A stretch of 64,000 nucleotides of DNA from Jidongwangia harbinensis (GTDB lineage: Bacteria; Actinomycetota; Actinomycetes; Mycobacteriales; Micromonosporaceae), in NCBI RefSeq assembly GCF_020216025.1, contig NZ_JAIWNC010000012.1, positions 208,846 to 272,845 on the forward strand, written 5' to 3'. Below, piece after piece: positions 7,888 to 15,606 of the stretch (position 1 is the first letter of the stretch; each line of letters starts with the position of its first letter). Both the position numbers and the translations under genes were made by a program. The notes beneath the pieces were generated by a model. That model saw only the letters and a list, made by a program, of their open reading frames with translations. It was not told the DNA's origin and ran no database searches.

Positions 7888-9030
7888 GTGTCCGACCGTC
7901 CATCGCCCGTCGGCGCACTGCTGCGCGCGGCGCCGCCCGACCGCCTCCCCGAGGTGGTGTCGGAGCACCTGCGCCGGCATTTCGCCGCCGCCGAGGTCGA
8001 GGTGCTGCTCGGCGATCTGACGCTCACCGGCGTCCGGCCGGTCCTGGACCCGGACGGCGTCGACGGCGGACCGGCGGCGATGCGGTGCTTCGGCAGCCAG
8101 CGCCCGGTGGTGGACGGCACACCGGACGGCGCCGGCCGGACGCACCTGCCGCTGACCGCCTGGGGTGAACGCCTCGGCGTGCTGGCCGTCGAAACCGCCC
8201 GGCCGCCGGACCAGGAACTGACCGATCAGCTCGCCGGCATCGCCGACGAACTCGCCGTCGCGCTGCGGGCGGCCGACCGGGACACCGACCGGTACCGCCG
8301 GGTCCAGCGCCGGGAACGCCTGACCATGGCGGCCGAACTGCAGTGGGAACTGCTGCCGGGGCGGTCGCTCGGCGACGAACGGTTCCTGGTGGCGGGACAG
8401 CTGGAACCGGCGTACGACGTGCACGGCGACCACTTCGACTGGGCCGTCACCGGCGACCGGCTGACCGTTACCGTGCTCAACGGCTTCGGTGCCGGGCTGG
8501 AGGCGGCACTGCTCACCACGGTCGCGGTGAACGCCATGCGCAACGCCCGCCGGGCCGGCGCCAACATCGTCGAACAGGCCGAGCTGGCGTCCGACGCGGT
8601 GCACTCGTGCCACGGCGGCGACCGGCACGCGGCCACCCTGCTGCTCGAGATCGACCTGGTGAGTGGCCAGGTGGACGCGGTGGACGCCGGCTCGCCGCGC
8701 GCCATGATCATGCGTGGCGGTGAGCCCCGCACGGTGAACCTGGAGCAGCAGCTGCCGCTCGGCATGTTCGCCGAGAGCCGCTACGAGATCCAGCGGTTCC
8801 AGCTCGAACCGGGCGACCGCCTGCTCGTGGTCAGCGACGGGGTGCACGCCGCGGCGCCCGGCGGCAGCCCACCGTTCGGCGAGTCCGGCCTGCTGCGGGC
8901 GTTGCGCGGGGCGCGGCTGCAACCGGCCACCGAGGCGGTCGGTACGGTGATGCGCGGACTGCGTGAACACCACGCCGGCCGCGACCCGGCCGACGACGCG
9001 GTGACGGTCTGCCTCGACTGGCGGCGCTGA
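7888..9030 (+). CDS. SpoIIE/RsbU-type PP2C serine phosphatase
   Basis: A 380-residue protein. Residues 1-135 form a GAF-like region (LPLTAWGERLGVLAVET), followed by a short coiled region with AAELQWELLPG, the hallmark entry into SpoIIE/RsbU phosphatase domains. Next come HGDHFDWAV, NGFGAGLEAALLTTVAVNAMR, DAGSPRAMIMR and LLVVSDGV, the metal-binding and core motifs of PP2C phosphatases. In the first metal motif the common GGDxxD reads HGDHFD, keeping the Asp pair. It would dephosphorylate an antagonist protein and free a sigma factor. The GTG at 7888 has GAGGAG 6 nt upstream. It lies 91 bp downstream of the RsbW-like gene. Confidence 0.88.
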   Translation: MSDRPSPVGALLRAAPPDRLPEVVSEHLRRHFAAAEVEVLLGDLTLTGVRPVLDPDGVDGGPAAMRCFGSQRPVVDGTPDGAGRTHLPLTAWGERLGVLAVETARPPDQELTDQLAGIADELAVALRAADRDTDRYRRVQRRERLTMAAELQWELLPGRSLGDERFLVAGQLEPAYDVHGDHFDWAVTGDRLTVTVLNGFGAGLEAALLTTVAVNAMRNARRAGANIVEQAELASDAVHSCHGGDRHAATLLLEIDLVSGQVDAVDAGSPRAMIMRGGEPRTVNLEQQLPLGMFAESRYEIQRFQLEPGDRLLVVSDGVHAAAPGGSPPFGESGLLRALRGARLQPATEAVGTVMRGLREHHAGRDPADDAVTVCLDWRR

Positions 9031-9120
9031 ACCGGCGCCGATCGGGAAACCACGCTTGAGTCCCGCCCCCAGTGGGTAGGGCTGGCGGGCAACCTTCTCA
9101 CCTGAACACAGGGGACCGGC

Positions 9121-9585
9121 ATGGAGCGCGTCTCGGGTGCCGCCGCGGCGGTGGAATCAACCGTGGAATCGCTGCTCGCCGTGCTCGACGGTGCCCGGCT
9201 GGCGCAGTCACCGGCGGTACCGCCGGCCCAGTTGCGGGTACTCAGCATCGTGTCCCGCAACCGGCACACCAACATGAGCCGCCTGGCCGAGGCGCTCGAC
9301 GTGGTGCCGTCCTCGGCGAGCCGGCTGTGCGACCGGCTGGAGGCCACCGGCCTGCTCCGCCGGGTGCCCGATCCGCGGGACCGCCGGGAGGTGCGGCTGC
9401 TGCTCACCGCCGCGGCCCGCCGGCTGCTGGCGGATCTCCGGGAACGGCGCCGGCACGCGCTGGCCGAGGTGCTGGACCGGATGACCGCCCAGGACCGGGA
9501 CGATCTGGTCCGCGCGCTGGCCGCCTTCGACGCCGCGGTGCCCGCCGCCGGCCGGGCCGCCGACGAGGACCTTCGTTCCGCCTGA
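9121..9585 (+). CDS. MarR-family transcriptional regulator
   Basis: A 154-residue winged-helix protein. Residues 35-100 contain the MarR helix-turn-helix and wing: MSRLAEALDVVPSSASRLCDRLEATGLLRRVPDPRDRREVRLLLT. The DPRDRR segment is the basic wing hairpin. MarR proteins bind short palindromes as dimers and respond to small ligands or oxidants. The ATG at 9121 follows GGGGACC. It sits between the SpoIIE-like phosphatase and an LLM oxidoreductase; the latter appears to have its own leaderless promoter and could be a target. Confidence 0.9.
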   Translation: MERVSGAAAAVESTVESLLAVLDGARLAQSPAVPPAQLRVLSIVSRNRHTNMSRLAEALDVVPSSASRLCDRLEATGLLRRVPDPRDRREVRLLLTAAARRLLADLRERRRHALAEVLDRMTAQDRDDLVRALAAFDAAVPAAGRAADEDLRSA

Positions 9586-9594
9586 TCAATTGGG

Positions 9595-9600
9595 TACGGT
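9595..9600 (+). promoter_or_regulatory. -10 element of leaderless LLM promoter
   Basis: TACGGT, exactly 7 nt before the GTG at 9608, with no ribosome binding site between. It lies just after the stop of the MarR gene and supports GTG 9608 rather than the TTG at 9590 as the true start. Confidence 0.45.
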
Positions 9601-9607
9601 GTCGCCC

Positions 9608-10489
9608 GTGCGTATCGGCATCGTGATCCTCCCCGACCAACGCTGGTCCGTGGCCGGCCGCCGCTGGCAGCGCGCCGAGCAGTACGGCTTCGACCACGCC
9701 TGGACGTACGACCATCTCGGCTGGCGCGACCTGGCGGACGGGCCCTGGTTCGACGCCGTACCGACGCTGACCGCGGCCGCGATGGTGACCCGCCGGATCC
9801 GGCTCGGCACGTTCGTGGCCTCGCCCAACTTCCGGCACCCGGTGCACTTCGCCCGCGAGGTCACCGCGCTGGACGACATCTCCGAGGGCCGGCTGCTGCT
9901 CGGGGTGGGCGCGGGCGGCATCGGGTTCGACTCGGCCGTCCTGGGCCGGCCGGAACTCACCCCGCGGCAGCGGGTGGACCGGTTCGCCGAGTTCCTGGAA
10001 CTGCTGGACGGCCTGCTCCGCACGGACCGGGTCACCTGGTCCGGTTCGTACTTCGCCGCGGTGGACGCGCGCAGCACACCCGGACCGGTGCAGCGCCCGA
10101 GGCCGCCGTTCGTGGTCGCCGCCAACGGTCCCCGGGCGCTCGGCCTGGCCGCGCGGTACGGCGACGGCTGGGTCACCACCGGCGCCCAGGCGCCGGACGA
10201 CGAGGAGGCGTGGTGGGCGTCCGTGGCCACCGCGGCGAGCCGCTTCGACGCGGCCCTGGCCGACGCCGGCCGACCGGCCGGCGCGGTGGCCCGTTATCTG
10301 AACCTGGATTCGTCGCCGGTGTTCTCGATGAGCAGCACCGACGCATTCACCGACGCCGTGGGCCGGGCCGCGGCACTCGGTTTCACCGATGTGGTGGCGC
10401 ACTGGCCACGGGCGTCGAGTTGGTACGCCGGGGATGAGAAGGTGCTGGAATCGGTGGCCGGGCTCCTCCCCCGGCTGCGCGCGCTATAG
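9608..10489 (+). CDS. LLM-class (F420-dependent) oxidoreductase
   Basis: A 293-residue luciferase-like TIM-barrel protein: VRIGIVILPDQRW at the start, TYDHLGWRDLADGPWFDAVPTLTAAAMVTRRIRLGTFVASPNFRHP, and LLLGVGAGG. These are the strand-3 and strand-4 segments shared by F420-binding LLM enzymes. It resembles the N5,N10-methylene-tetrahydromethanopterin-reductase-like subgroup used for varied reductions; the substrate is unknown. It lies immediately downstream of a MarR regulator and ends 40 bp from convergent lsr2. Like the other two LLM genes here it appears leaderless. Confidence 0.87.
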   Translation: MRIGIVILPDQRWSVAGRRWQRAEQYGFDHAWTYDHLGWRDLADGPWFDAVPTLTAAAMVTRRIRLGTFVASPNFRHPVHFAREVTALDDISEGRLLLGVGAGGIGFDSAVLGRPELTPRQRVDRFAEFLELLDGLLRTDRVTWSGSYFAAVDARSTPGPVQRPRPPFVVAANGPRALGLAARYGDGWVTTGAQAPDDEEAWWASVATAASRFDAALADAGRPAGAVARYLNLDSSPVFSMSSTDAFTDAVGRAAALGFTDVVAHWPRASSWYAGDEKVLESVAGLLPRLRAL

Positions 10490-10529
10490 ACGCTTAATAC
10501 GGCTGTCGCGGGTTCGTTAAACGGATGTG

Positions 10530-10886
10530 TCAGCGCCGGTGTGCTGAGCGGTACGCGTCGCTCACGCTCTGTGGAATACGACCACGCTCGGAGATCTGGT
10601 GTCCGTTCTGGGCCGCCCACTCCCGAATCGCCTTGTTCTCGTCGCGGCTGCTCGCCGTGCGCCCGGCGCCCACCGTGGCGGCGTGACGCTGGCCGCGGCC
10701 CGAACCGCTCCGGCCGACCCGGGTGCCGGCGTTGATGAACGGGTCCAGCGCCTTGCGCAGCTTTCCGGCATTGGCATCGGAAAGGTCGATCGTGTAGCTC
10801 GTCCCGTCCAGACTGAACTCGACCGTCCGATCGGCCTTCTTTCCGTCCAGATCGTCGATGAGAGTGGTGATTACCTGCCGCGCCAT
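10530..10886 (-). CDS. lsr2: Lsr2 nucleoid-associated protein
   Basis: 118 residues with the standard Lsr2 layout. The N-terminal dimerisation domain starts MARQVITTLIDDLDG, with VEFSLDGTSYTIDLS. The C-terminal DNA-binding domain has IREWAAQNG followed by a RGRIP clamp loop (close to the usual RGR AT-hook-like motif). Lsr2 is the actinobacterial xenogeneic silencer that bridges AT-rich DNA. The ATG at 10886 has GGGAG 5 nt upstream. A glycine/arginine-rich linker joins the domains. Its length and motifs look fully functional. Confidence 0.96.
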   Translation of the reverse strand: MARQVITTLIDDLDGKKADRTVEFSLDGTSYTIDLSDANAGKLRKALDPFINAGTRVGRSGSGRGQRHAATVGAGRTASSRDENKAIREWAAQNGHQISERGRIPQSVSDAYRSAHRR

Positions 10887-11095
10887 GACGACTCCCGTGG
10901 GTTTTGCGAATAGCCGCGCTCAGTGTCACCCGAGTGCACCATCCGGCGCAACTCTTCCTGCGGATCCCGCAATTCTTTTTTCGCGCCAGGTGGATCACCG
11001 CATTAATTGCTCGGGTATTCGGGGGAATGGACCGGGCGCCCGGAGACCGATCGCGGACCGGAAAACCCGGTTGGCCGTCACCGCGCGGATGCCGT

Positions 11096-11101
11096 TAGGG
11101 T
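11096..11101 (+). promoter_or_regulatory. -10 element of leaderless promoter (gene at 11109)
   Basis: TAGGGT, 7 nt before the ATG at 11109, with no Shine-Dalgarno sequence between. This is the same geometry as several other starts in the window. Confidence 0.5.
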
Positions 11102-11108
11102 CGTCGGC

Positions 11109-11540
11109 ATGGAGGACGAGCGCGCCGCCTGGCACGAACAACGCCGGCAGGCCGTCGCCGGACACGCCGCCGCGCTGGAGGCCGGCCGCGCCGCGGAGGC
11201 GCAGCAGGCCGCGGCACTGCTGGCCGACTTCGTCCGGCAGGCGGGCGAACGCGGCCTCGCCCCGTCGGTGCTGCGGGCCCGCTCGTTCGACGGCCGCACC
11301 AGCTACCGCACCACCCTCCGCGGCTGGTATCTGAAGGCCAACCGATCCGTCGCGGTGGGCGCGGACGGCGCCTACTACGTGCTGACCGTCCCGTCGTCGC
11401 TCCGCGCCCGGTTCGCCGGTGCGGAGGTGTCACCGAGCACGCCGCGCCTGGTGGTCGGCGCCGGCGGCGGGGACGGCGAGACCGTGCCGCTGGCACAGTT
11501 GCTGCAACGCCGCCTCGACGCGGGAACCACCTGGCCGTGA
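11109..11540 (+). CDS. Conserved-looking protein of unknown function
   Basis: A 143-residue soluble protein that I do not recognise. The first 65 residues are Ala/Glu/Gln/Arg-rich and helical (MEDERAAWHEQRRQ...). The second half looks like a small beta-domain: RTTLRGWYLKANRSVAVGADGAYYVLTVPSSLRARF, then ETVPLAQLLQRRLDAG. No signal peptide or membrane helix is present. Its TGA overlaps the ATG of the downstream carboxypeptidase (TGATG), so the two are coupled. The start is set by the leaderless promoter signal and the codon bias. Confidence 0.7.
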   Translation: MEDERAAWHEQRRQAVAGHAAALEAGRAAEAQQAAALLADFVRQAGERGLAPSVLRARSFDGRTSYRTTLRGWYLKANRSVAVGADGAYYVLTVPSSLRARFAGAEVSPSTPRLVVGAGGGDGETVPLAQLLQRRLDAGTTWP

Positions 11541-13045
11541 TGCGTGGCATCACCGCGGCCCCGGCCCGCTGGCGTGTCCCGGCCCGCTGGCGTGTCCCGG
11601 CGGCGGCACTGACCGCGGCCACGCTTGCGCTGCCGGCCGCGCCGGCGCCCGCGGCCGCCGTTCCCCCGCCGGCCGCCGCACCACCGGCCACTGCCGTCGC
11701 ACAGCGGCTCACTGCCGCCGCACCACCGCTCGCCGCCGCACCACCGCTCGCCGCCGCACCACCGCTCACCGCCGCACCACCGCTCACCGCCGCACCACCG
11801 CTCGCCGCCGCCGGACCGCTCGCTGCCGCCGGACCGCTGCCGGTGACCGGCGTCGCGGCCGGCCGGAGGGCGACCGTGCCCTGCCCGCGCCCCAAGGTCG
11901 CGCCGCCGCCCGGCCGCCCGCCACGGCCCACCCCGCCCAAGGACGACCCGGTCCTGCGCGCCGTCGGCGGGGACGCCCTGGCCACCGACGGCCTGGTCAT
12001 TCCGGCCGGGGCACCGGCCCCACCGGCGGTGACCGCGACCAGCTGGCTGGTGGCCGACCTGGACACCGGCGAGGTGCTGGGCGGCTGCGGCCCACACGCC
12101 TACGCGACCCCGGCCAGCGTCCAGAAGCTCCTGCTCGCCGCGACCGCGCTGCCCCGGCTCAACCCGAGGACGACCGTCACGATCACCACCGGCGACCTGG
12201 AGATCGAGCCCGGCAGTTCGGCCGTCGGCCTGGTTCGCGGCGGCAGGTATCCGGTGTCCACGCTGTGGCTCGGCCTGCTCCTCAACTCGGGCAACGACGC
12301 CGCCAACGCGCTGGCCCGGCTGGCCGGCGGCGACGGCGGCGTGGCGGCGACCATTGCCGAGATGAATGCGCTGGCGAAACGGCTCGGCGCGTTCCAGACC
12401 CATGCGGTCACTCCGTCGGGCCTGGACGGCCCGGGTCAGTTCACCAGCGCGTACGACCTGGCGCTGATCGCCCGGGTGTGCTTCGAGCGGGACGACTTCC
12501 GCCGGTACGCGCTCACCCGGAACGCCCGCATGCCGGCGCAGAAGGCGCTGAAGAAGGGCGGCTTCCAGTTCCAGAACGAGAACAAACTGATCTACAACTA
12601 TGCCGGCGCGCTGGGCGGCAAGACCGGCTTCACCAAGCTGGCCCGGCACAGCTATGTCGGCGCGGCGCGGCGCGGTGACCGCCGGCTGGTGGTGACGCTG
12701 CTCGGCGCGGAGGCCCGTCCACTGCGCGGCTGGCAGCAGGGCGCGGCGCTGCTGGACTGGGGCTTCGCGCAGCCGAAGGGCGCCGCGGTCGGCAAACTGG
12801 TCGAGCCGGACGGCGCGGACCAGGCCGGTACCGCGACGGCCGGCGACGTACCTCCGCGGTCGACGCCGGACGACGACCGTCCGGTCACGCCGGCCGCGGC
12901 CCGGGACGCGCCGTCGCGCCTGCTGTCCCTGGCCGCGGCGGCCACGGTCGCGGTGGTCCTGGCGGCCACGCCGCTGCTGCTCCTGCTGACCCAGCGCCGC
13001 CGGCAGCGCATCCGCCGCCGCCCCGGCGGCCAGCTCCCCCGCTGA
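11540..13045 (+). CDS. D-alanyl-D-alanine carboxypeptidase (S11 / PBP5-type)
   Basis: A 501-residue exported, membrane-anchored penicillin-binding protein. An N-terminal basic segment and Ala-rich signal sequence (about residues 1-40) are followed by a Pro/Ala low-complexity stretch of repeated LAAAPP/LTAAPP hexapeptides. The S11 catalytic motifs are SVQK (Ser193, Lys196), SGN (Ser250-Asn252) and KTG (Lys361-Gly363). A C-terminal membrane helix (about 465-487) ends in a basic QRRRQRIRRR tail, so the enzyme is anchored in the membrane and faces the wall. It trims the terminal D-Ala of peptidoglycan stem peptides. Either the ATG at 11540 or the GTG at 11537 could start it; both overlap the upstream stop. 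Confidence 0.9.
   Translation: MRGITAAPARWRVPARWRVPAAALTAATLALPAAPAPAAAVPPPAAAPPATAVAQRLTAAAPPLAAAPPLAAAPPLTAAPPLTAAPPLAAAGPLAAAGPLPVTGVAAGRRATVPCPRPKVAPPPGRPPRPTPPKDDPVLRAVGGDALATDGLVIPAGAPAPPAVTATSWLVADLDTGEVLGGCGPHAYATPASVQKLLLAATALPRLNPRTTVTITTGDLEIEPGSSAVGLVRGGRYPVSTLWLGLLLNSGNDAANALARLAGGDGGVAATIAEMNALAKRLGAFQTHAVTPSGLDGPGQFTSAYDLALIARVCFERDDFRRYALTRNARMPAQKALKKGGFQFQNENKLIYNYAGALGGKTGFTKLARHSYVGAARRGDRRLVVTLLGAEARPLRGWQQGAALLDWGFAQPKGAAVGKLVEPDGADQAGTATAGDVPPRSTPDDDRPVTPAAARDAPSRLLSLAAAATVAVVLAATPLLLLLTQRRRQRIRRRPGGQLPR
11708..11839 (+). repeat. 18-bp tandem repeats coding a Pro/Ala linker
   Basis: About seven copies of an 18-bp unit (GCCGCACCACCGCTCGCC and one-base variants) encode the repeated LAAAPP/LTAAPP hexapeptide in the carboxypeptidase. 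Copy number could vary between strains without breaking the frame. Confidence 0.85.
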
Positions 13046-13130
13046 GCCATCCCACCCGCCACCCAGCCGGCCCACCTGGCCCGCCGCCGGTCAGCCACCC
13101 CGCCCGCCACCGGCCCACCGGCCGGGCAGC

Positions 13131-13170
13131 CGCGCAGCCGGGCGGCCCGCCGCGCAGCCGGGCGGCCCGC
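13131..13170. repeat. 20-bp direct repeat between convergent genes
   Basis: CGCGCAGCCGGGCGGCCCGC occurs twice in tandem (13131-13150, 13151-13170), with degraded copies on either side. It lies in the 135-bp gap between the carboxypeptidase and the DUF456 gene. The self-complementary GC content could allow it to fold as a bidirectional terminator. Confidence 0.6.
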
Positions 13171-13180
13171 CGGGCGGGCG

Positions 13181-13678
13181 TCAGGTTGCCAGCAGGCCGA
13201 AGACCCAGACCACCGCGATGGCCAGCGCCGCCGCGAACTCCACCAGCATCGCCAGCCCGACCGCGGTCAGCGCGCCACGGGTGGACGGCCAGGCCTGGCC
13301 CGCCCCGAGCCGGGTCCGTTCCGCGAGCCAGATGCCGAGCACGAAACCGAGCACCAGCCCCACCACGGGCACCACGAAGAACCCGATCAGCCCGAGCACA
13401 CCGCCGGCCAGCAGCGAGGACGTCGGCACGCCGGTGTCCTTGAGGCGCTTGCCGGGCCAGGCGTACTTCACCACGATGCCCGCCAGCGCAACCACGCTGG
13501 CCAGGGCGAACACCACCCAACGGCCGCTGCCGGCGTCGCTCAGGGCCGCCCAGAACAGGACGCCGAGCCAGCACAGGATCAGGCCGGGCAGCACCGGGAT
13601 CAGCACGCCCAGCACGCCGACCAGAATGGTGAGGCCGGCGACGATGGTGACGGTGGTGCCGCTGTCGCTGAGATCCAT
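13181..13678 (-). CDS. DUF456 family membrane protein
   Basis: A 165-residue integral membrane protein with about five hydrophobic segments. It matches the DUF456 pattern: VLGVLIPVLPGLILCWLGVLFWAAL, then KYAWPGKRLKDTGVPTSSLLAGGVLGLIGFFVVPVVGLVLGFVLGIWLAE. Glycine-zipper-like G-x3-G segments dominate the C-terminal half. The function of DUF456 proteins is unknown. The ATG at 13678 is taken as the start, with AGGG 6-7 nt upstream; a GTG three codons earlier is possible. It is convergent with the carboxypeptidase gene. Confidence 0.85.
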   Translation of the reverse strand: MDLSDSGTTVTIVAGLTILVGVLGVLIPVLPGLILCWLGVLFWAALSDAGSGRWVVFALASVVALAGIVVKYAWPGKRLKDTGVPTSSLLAGGVLGLIGFFVVPVVGLVLGFVLGIWLAERTRLGAGQAWPSTRGALTAVGLAMLVEFAAALAIAVVWVFGLLAT

Positions 13679-13927
13679 GGCGTTCACCCTGCCCCAGCGC
13701 CCCGCTTCCCTCAACCAGGCCCGCCGACCCGCGCCGAGCCGGACACCGGCACCGACCGGCCTCGCCCGCCCCGGAGCAAGACCGAATCGAACCGGCCGAA
13801 CGCCCCGGACCGAATCCGCCGGAGCGCCCCGAATCGAACCGGCCGGATGCCTCATCCCGGCCGGCCGGCCGCCGATGGACAACCCGTGCCGCCGACCCCC
13901 CGGTGGCCGACGTCCGCGGAGGTACAG

Positions 13928-14461
13928 ATGCGCAGCGTGCTCGCGGTCGGCGCCTATCCCGGCGACATCGAGACCGGCTGCGCGGCCACGCTGGCCGCCC
14001 ATCGCGCGGCCGGTGATTCGGTCACCATGCTGGTGCTGTCCGGCGACCCGGCCGAGACCTCGGCCCGCGCACTCGACTGCCTGCTGGTGGCGGGCAAGAC
14101 CGACACCGAGGTACGCGCCGACGCGGTCACCATCGCCGCCATCGAGAACGTGATCACCGGGGTGGACGCCGACGTGATCTACCTACCGGCCCCGGACGAC
14201 TCGTCGGCCGAGCACCGGGCGGCAGTGGCGGCCACGCTGTCCGCCGCCCGGCACGGCAGCCGGGTCCTGCACTACCCGGGCCCGTCGACGTTGCGCTTCG
14301 AGCCGTCGGTGTTCGTGGACGTGACCGCGTACCTCGACCGGAAGCTCGCCGTGGTCGCCGACCCGGAGGTCGCCGCGGCCTCCGCGCGCCATTTCGGCGC
14401 GCTCGCCCGGGTCCGGTACGCGGAGGCTTTCGCACCCACCCGCTTCGTCTGGGACCTGTGA
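13928..14461 (+). CDS. PIG-L/LmbE-like deacetylase homologue with altered metal site
   Basis: The 177-residue protein has the PIG-L fold pattern: an N-terminal strand ending at the position of AHPDDE, a Rossmann-like TLAAHRAAGDSVTMLVLSGD, and a later DDSSAEHRAA corresponding to the HxxH-type second metal segment. PIG-L enzymes are zinc N-acetylglucosaminyl deacetylases (MshB, LmbE). Here the first motif reads AYPGDIE: the zinc-ligand His is Tyr10 and the catalytic-base Asp is Gly12, while Asp13 and a later His96 remain. Activity as a deacetylase is therefore doubtful. The protein is also shorter than most family members. The ATG at 13928 follows GGAGG. Confidence 0.75.
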   Translation: MRSVLAVGAYPGDIETGCAATLAAHRAAGDSVTMLVLSGDPAETSARALDCLLVAGKTDTEVRADAVTIAAIENVITGVDADVIYLPAPDDSSAEHRAAVAATLSAARHGSRVLHYPGPSTLRFEPSVFVDVTAYLDRKLAVVADPEVAAASARHFGALARVRYAEAFAPTRFVWDL

Positions 14462-14597
14462 TCCGGGGCCGGTTCTGAAGCAACCGGTACGCAACTGTCC
14501 GCCACCGAATCCTGTACCCGGAGTCACCCAAAGTTCTCCCTTGTCAGCCGGCGCCACCCACCAGCCACGGGGTGCCGACAACACACGGGGGAACCAC

Positions 14598-15542
14598 ATG
14601 ACCAGCACCGTTACGACCGATGCCGACCTTCTCGCCGACACCGCTCTGACGGCGCTCGCCGCCGACGGCGCCTCCACCGGAACGCCGGCGCTGACCGCGG
14701 CCGAGCAGGAGGACGTGATCCGCCAGCACATGCCGCTGGTGGGCCACCTCGTCCGGGACATGCTCAGCCGGATCCCCAACCACATCCACCGCGACGACCT
14801 CACCAGCGCCGGCCTGCACGCGCTGGTCACCGCGGCACGCAGCTGGGACCCGAACCGTGGCATCCCGTTCCACCGGTTCGCCGCCACCCGCATCCGCGGC
14901 GGCATCCTGGACGAGCTGCGGGCGCTGGACTGGGCCACCCGCTCGGTACGCACCAAGGCGCGGGCCACCGACGCCACCCGCCACCAGCTCACCACCACGC
15001 TGGGCCGGACCCCGACCGACGAGGAACTCGCCCAGGCGCTCGGCACCACCACGAACGACCTGCACCGCACCGGTAACGACGTGCAGCGCGCCACCGTACT
15101 GTCGCTGCAGGGTTTCACCACGGCCAGCGCCGACGACCTGGTCGCCGAGCCGTCCCCGGGCCCCGAGGACATGCTGCTGCGCCGCGAGCAGATCGGCTAC
15201 CTGCACCACGCGATCGCCGCGCTGCCGGAACGGCTGCAGATCGTGGTGACCGAGTACTTCCTCAACGAGCGCCCGATGGCCGACATCGCCGCCGACCTGG
15301 GCGTCACCGAGAGCCGGATCAGTCAGCTGCGCGCGGAGGCCCTGTCGCTGCTCAAGGACGGCCTGAACACCCAGCTCGACCCCGACCTGGCGCCCGCACC
15401 GGAGAACCCGGAGTCGATCACCGCCCGCCGCCGCGCCACGTACTACGCCGCCATCGCCGGCAACACCACCCTGCACAGCCGCCTGTCCCTGACCAACACC
15501 CACGGCCACACCACCCACGCCGTCCGCATGCCGGCCGCCTGA
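14598..15542 (+). CDS. FliA/WhiG-type sigma factor (sigma-28 family), paralogue 1
   Basis: A 314-residue sigma factor. Region 2 is MPLVGHLVRDMLSRIPNHIHRDDLTSAGLHALVTAARSWDPNRGIPFHRFAATRIRGGILDELRALDW, the signature of group 3 FliA/WhiG sigmas. Region 3 holds TLGRTPTDEELAQALG and region 4 LPERLQIVVTEYFLNERPMADIAADLGVTESRISQLRAEAL. A C-terminal tail of about 50 residues contains ARRRATYYAAIAGNTTLHSRL, shared with the paralogue at 18672-19520 but not part of normal sigma domains. In Actinoplanes such sigmas direct flagellar and spore-motility genes. The ATG at 14598 has a GGGGGA site; another ATG upstream lacks one. No anti-sigma gene adjoins it. Confidence 0.93.
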   Translation: MTSTVTTDADLLADTALTALAADGASTGTPALTAAEQEDVIRQHMPLVGHLVRDMLSRIPNHIHRDDLTSAGLHALVTAARSWDPNRGIPFHRFAATRIRGGILDELRALDWATRSVRTKARATDATRHQLTTTLGRTPTDEELAQALGTTTNDLHRTGNDVQRATVLSLQGFTTASADDLVAEPSPGPEDMLLRREQIGYLHHAIAALPERLQIVVTEYFLNERPMADIAADLGVTESRISQLRAEALSLLKDGLNTQLDPDLAPAPENPESITARRRATYYAAIAGNTTLHSRLSLTNTHGHTTHAVRMPAA

Positions 15543-15572
15543 CGCCGGGCCGCCCGCCCGGCCCGGCGCGGT

Positions 15573-15605
15573 CCCGCGTCGCGTCGCGGTGCGGCGCGAC
15601 GCGGG
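15573..15605. terminator. GC-rich hairpin between convergent sigma and helD genes
   Basis: A perfect 11-bp stem (CCCGCGTCGCG / CGCGACGCGGG) with an 11-nt loop lies exactly between the convergent ends of the sigma gene (15542) and the helicase gene (15607). There is no T-run, as is usual for actinomycete hairpin terminators; it could serve both strands. Confidence 0.6.
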
Positions 15606-15606
15606 G

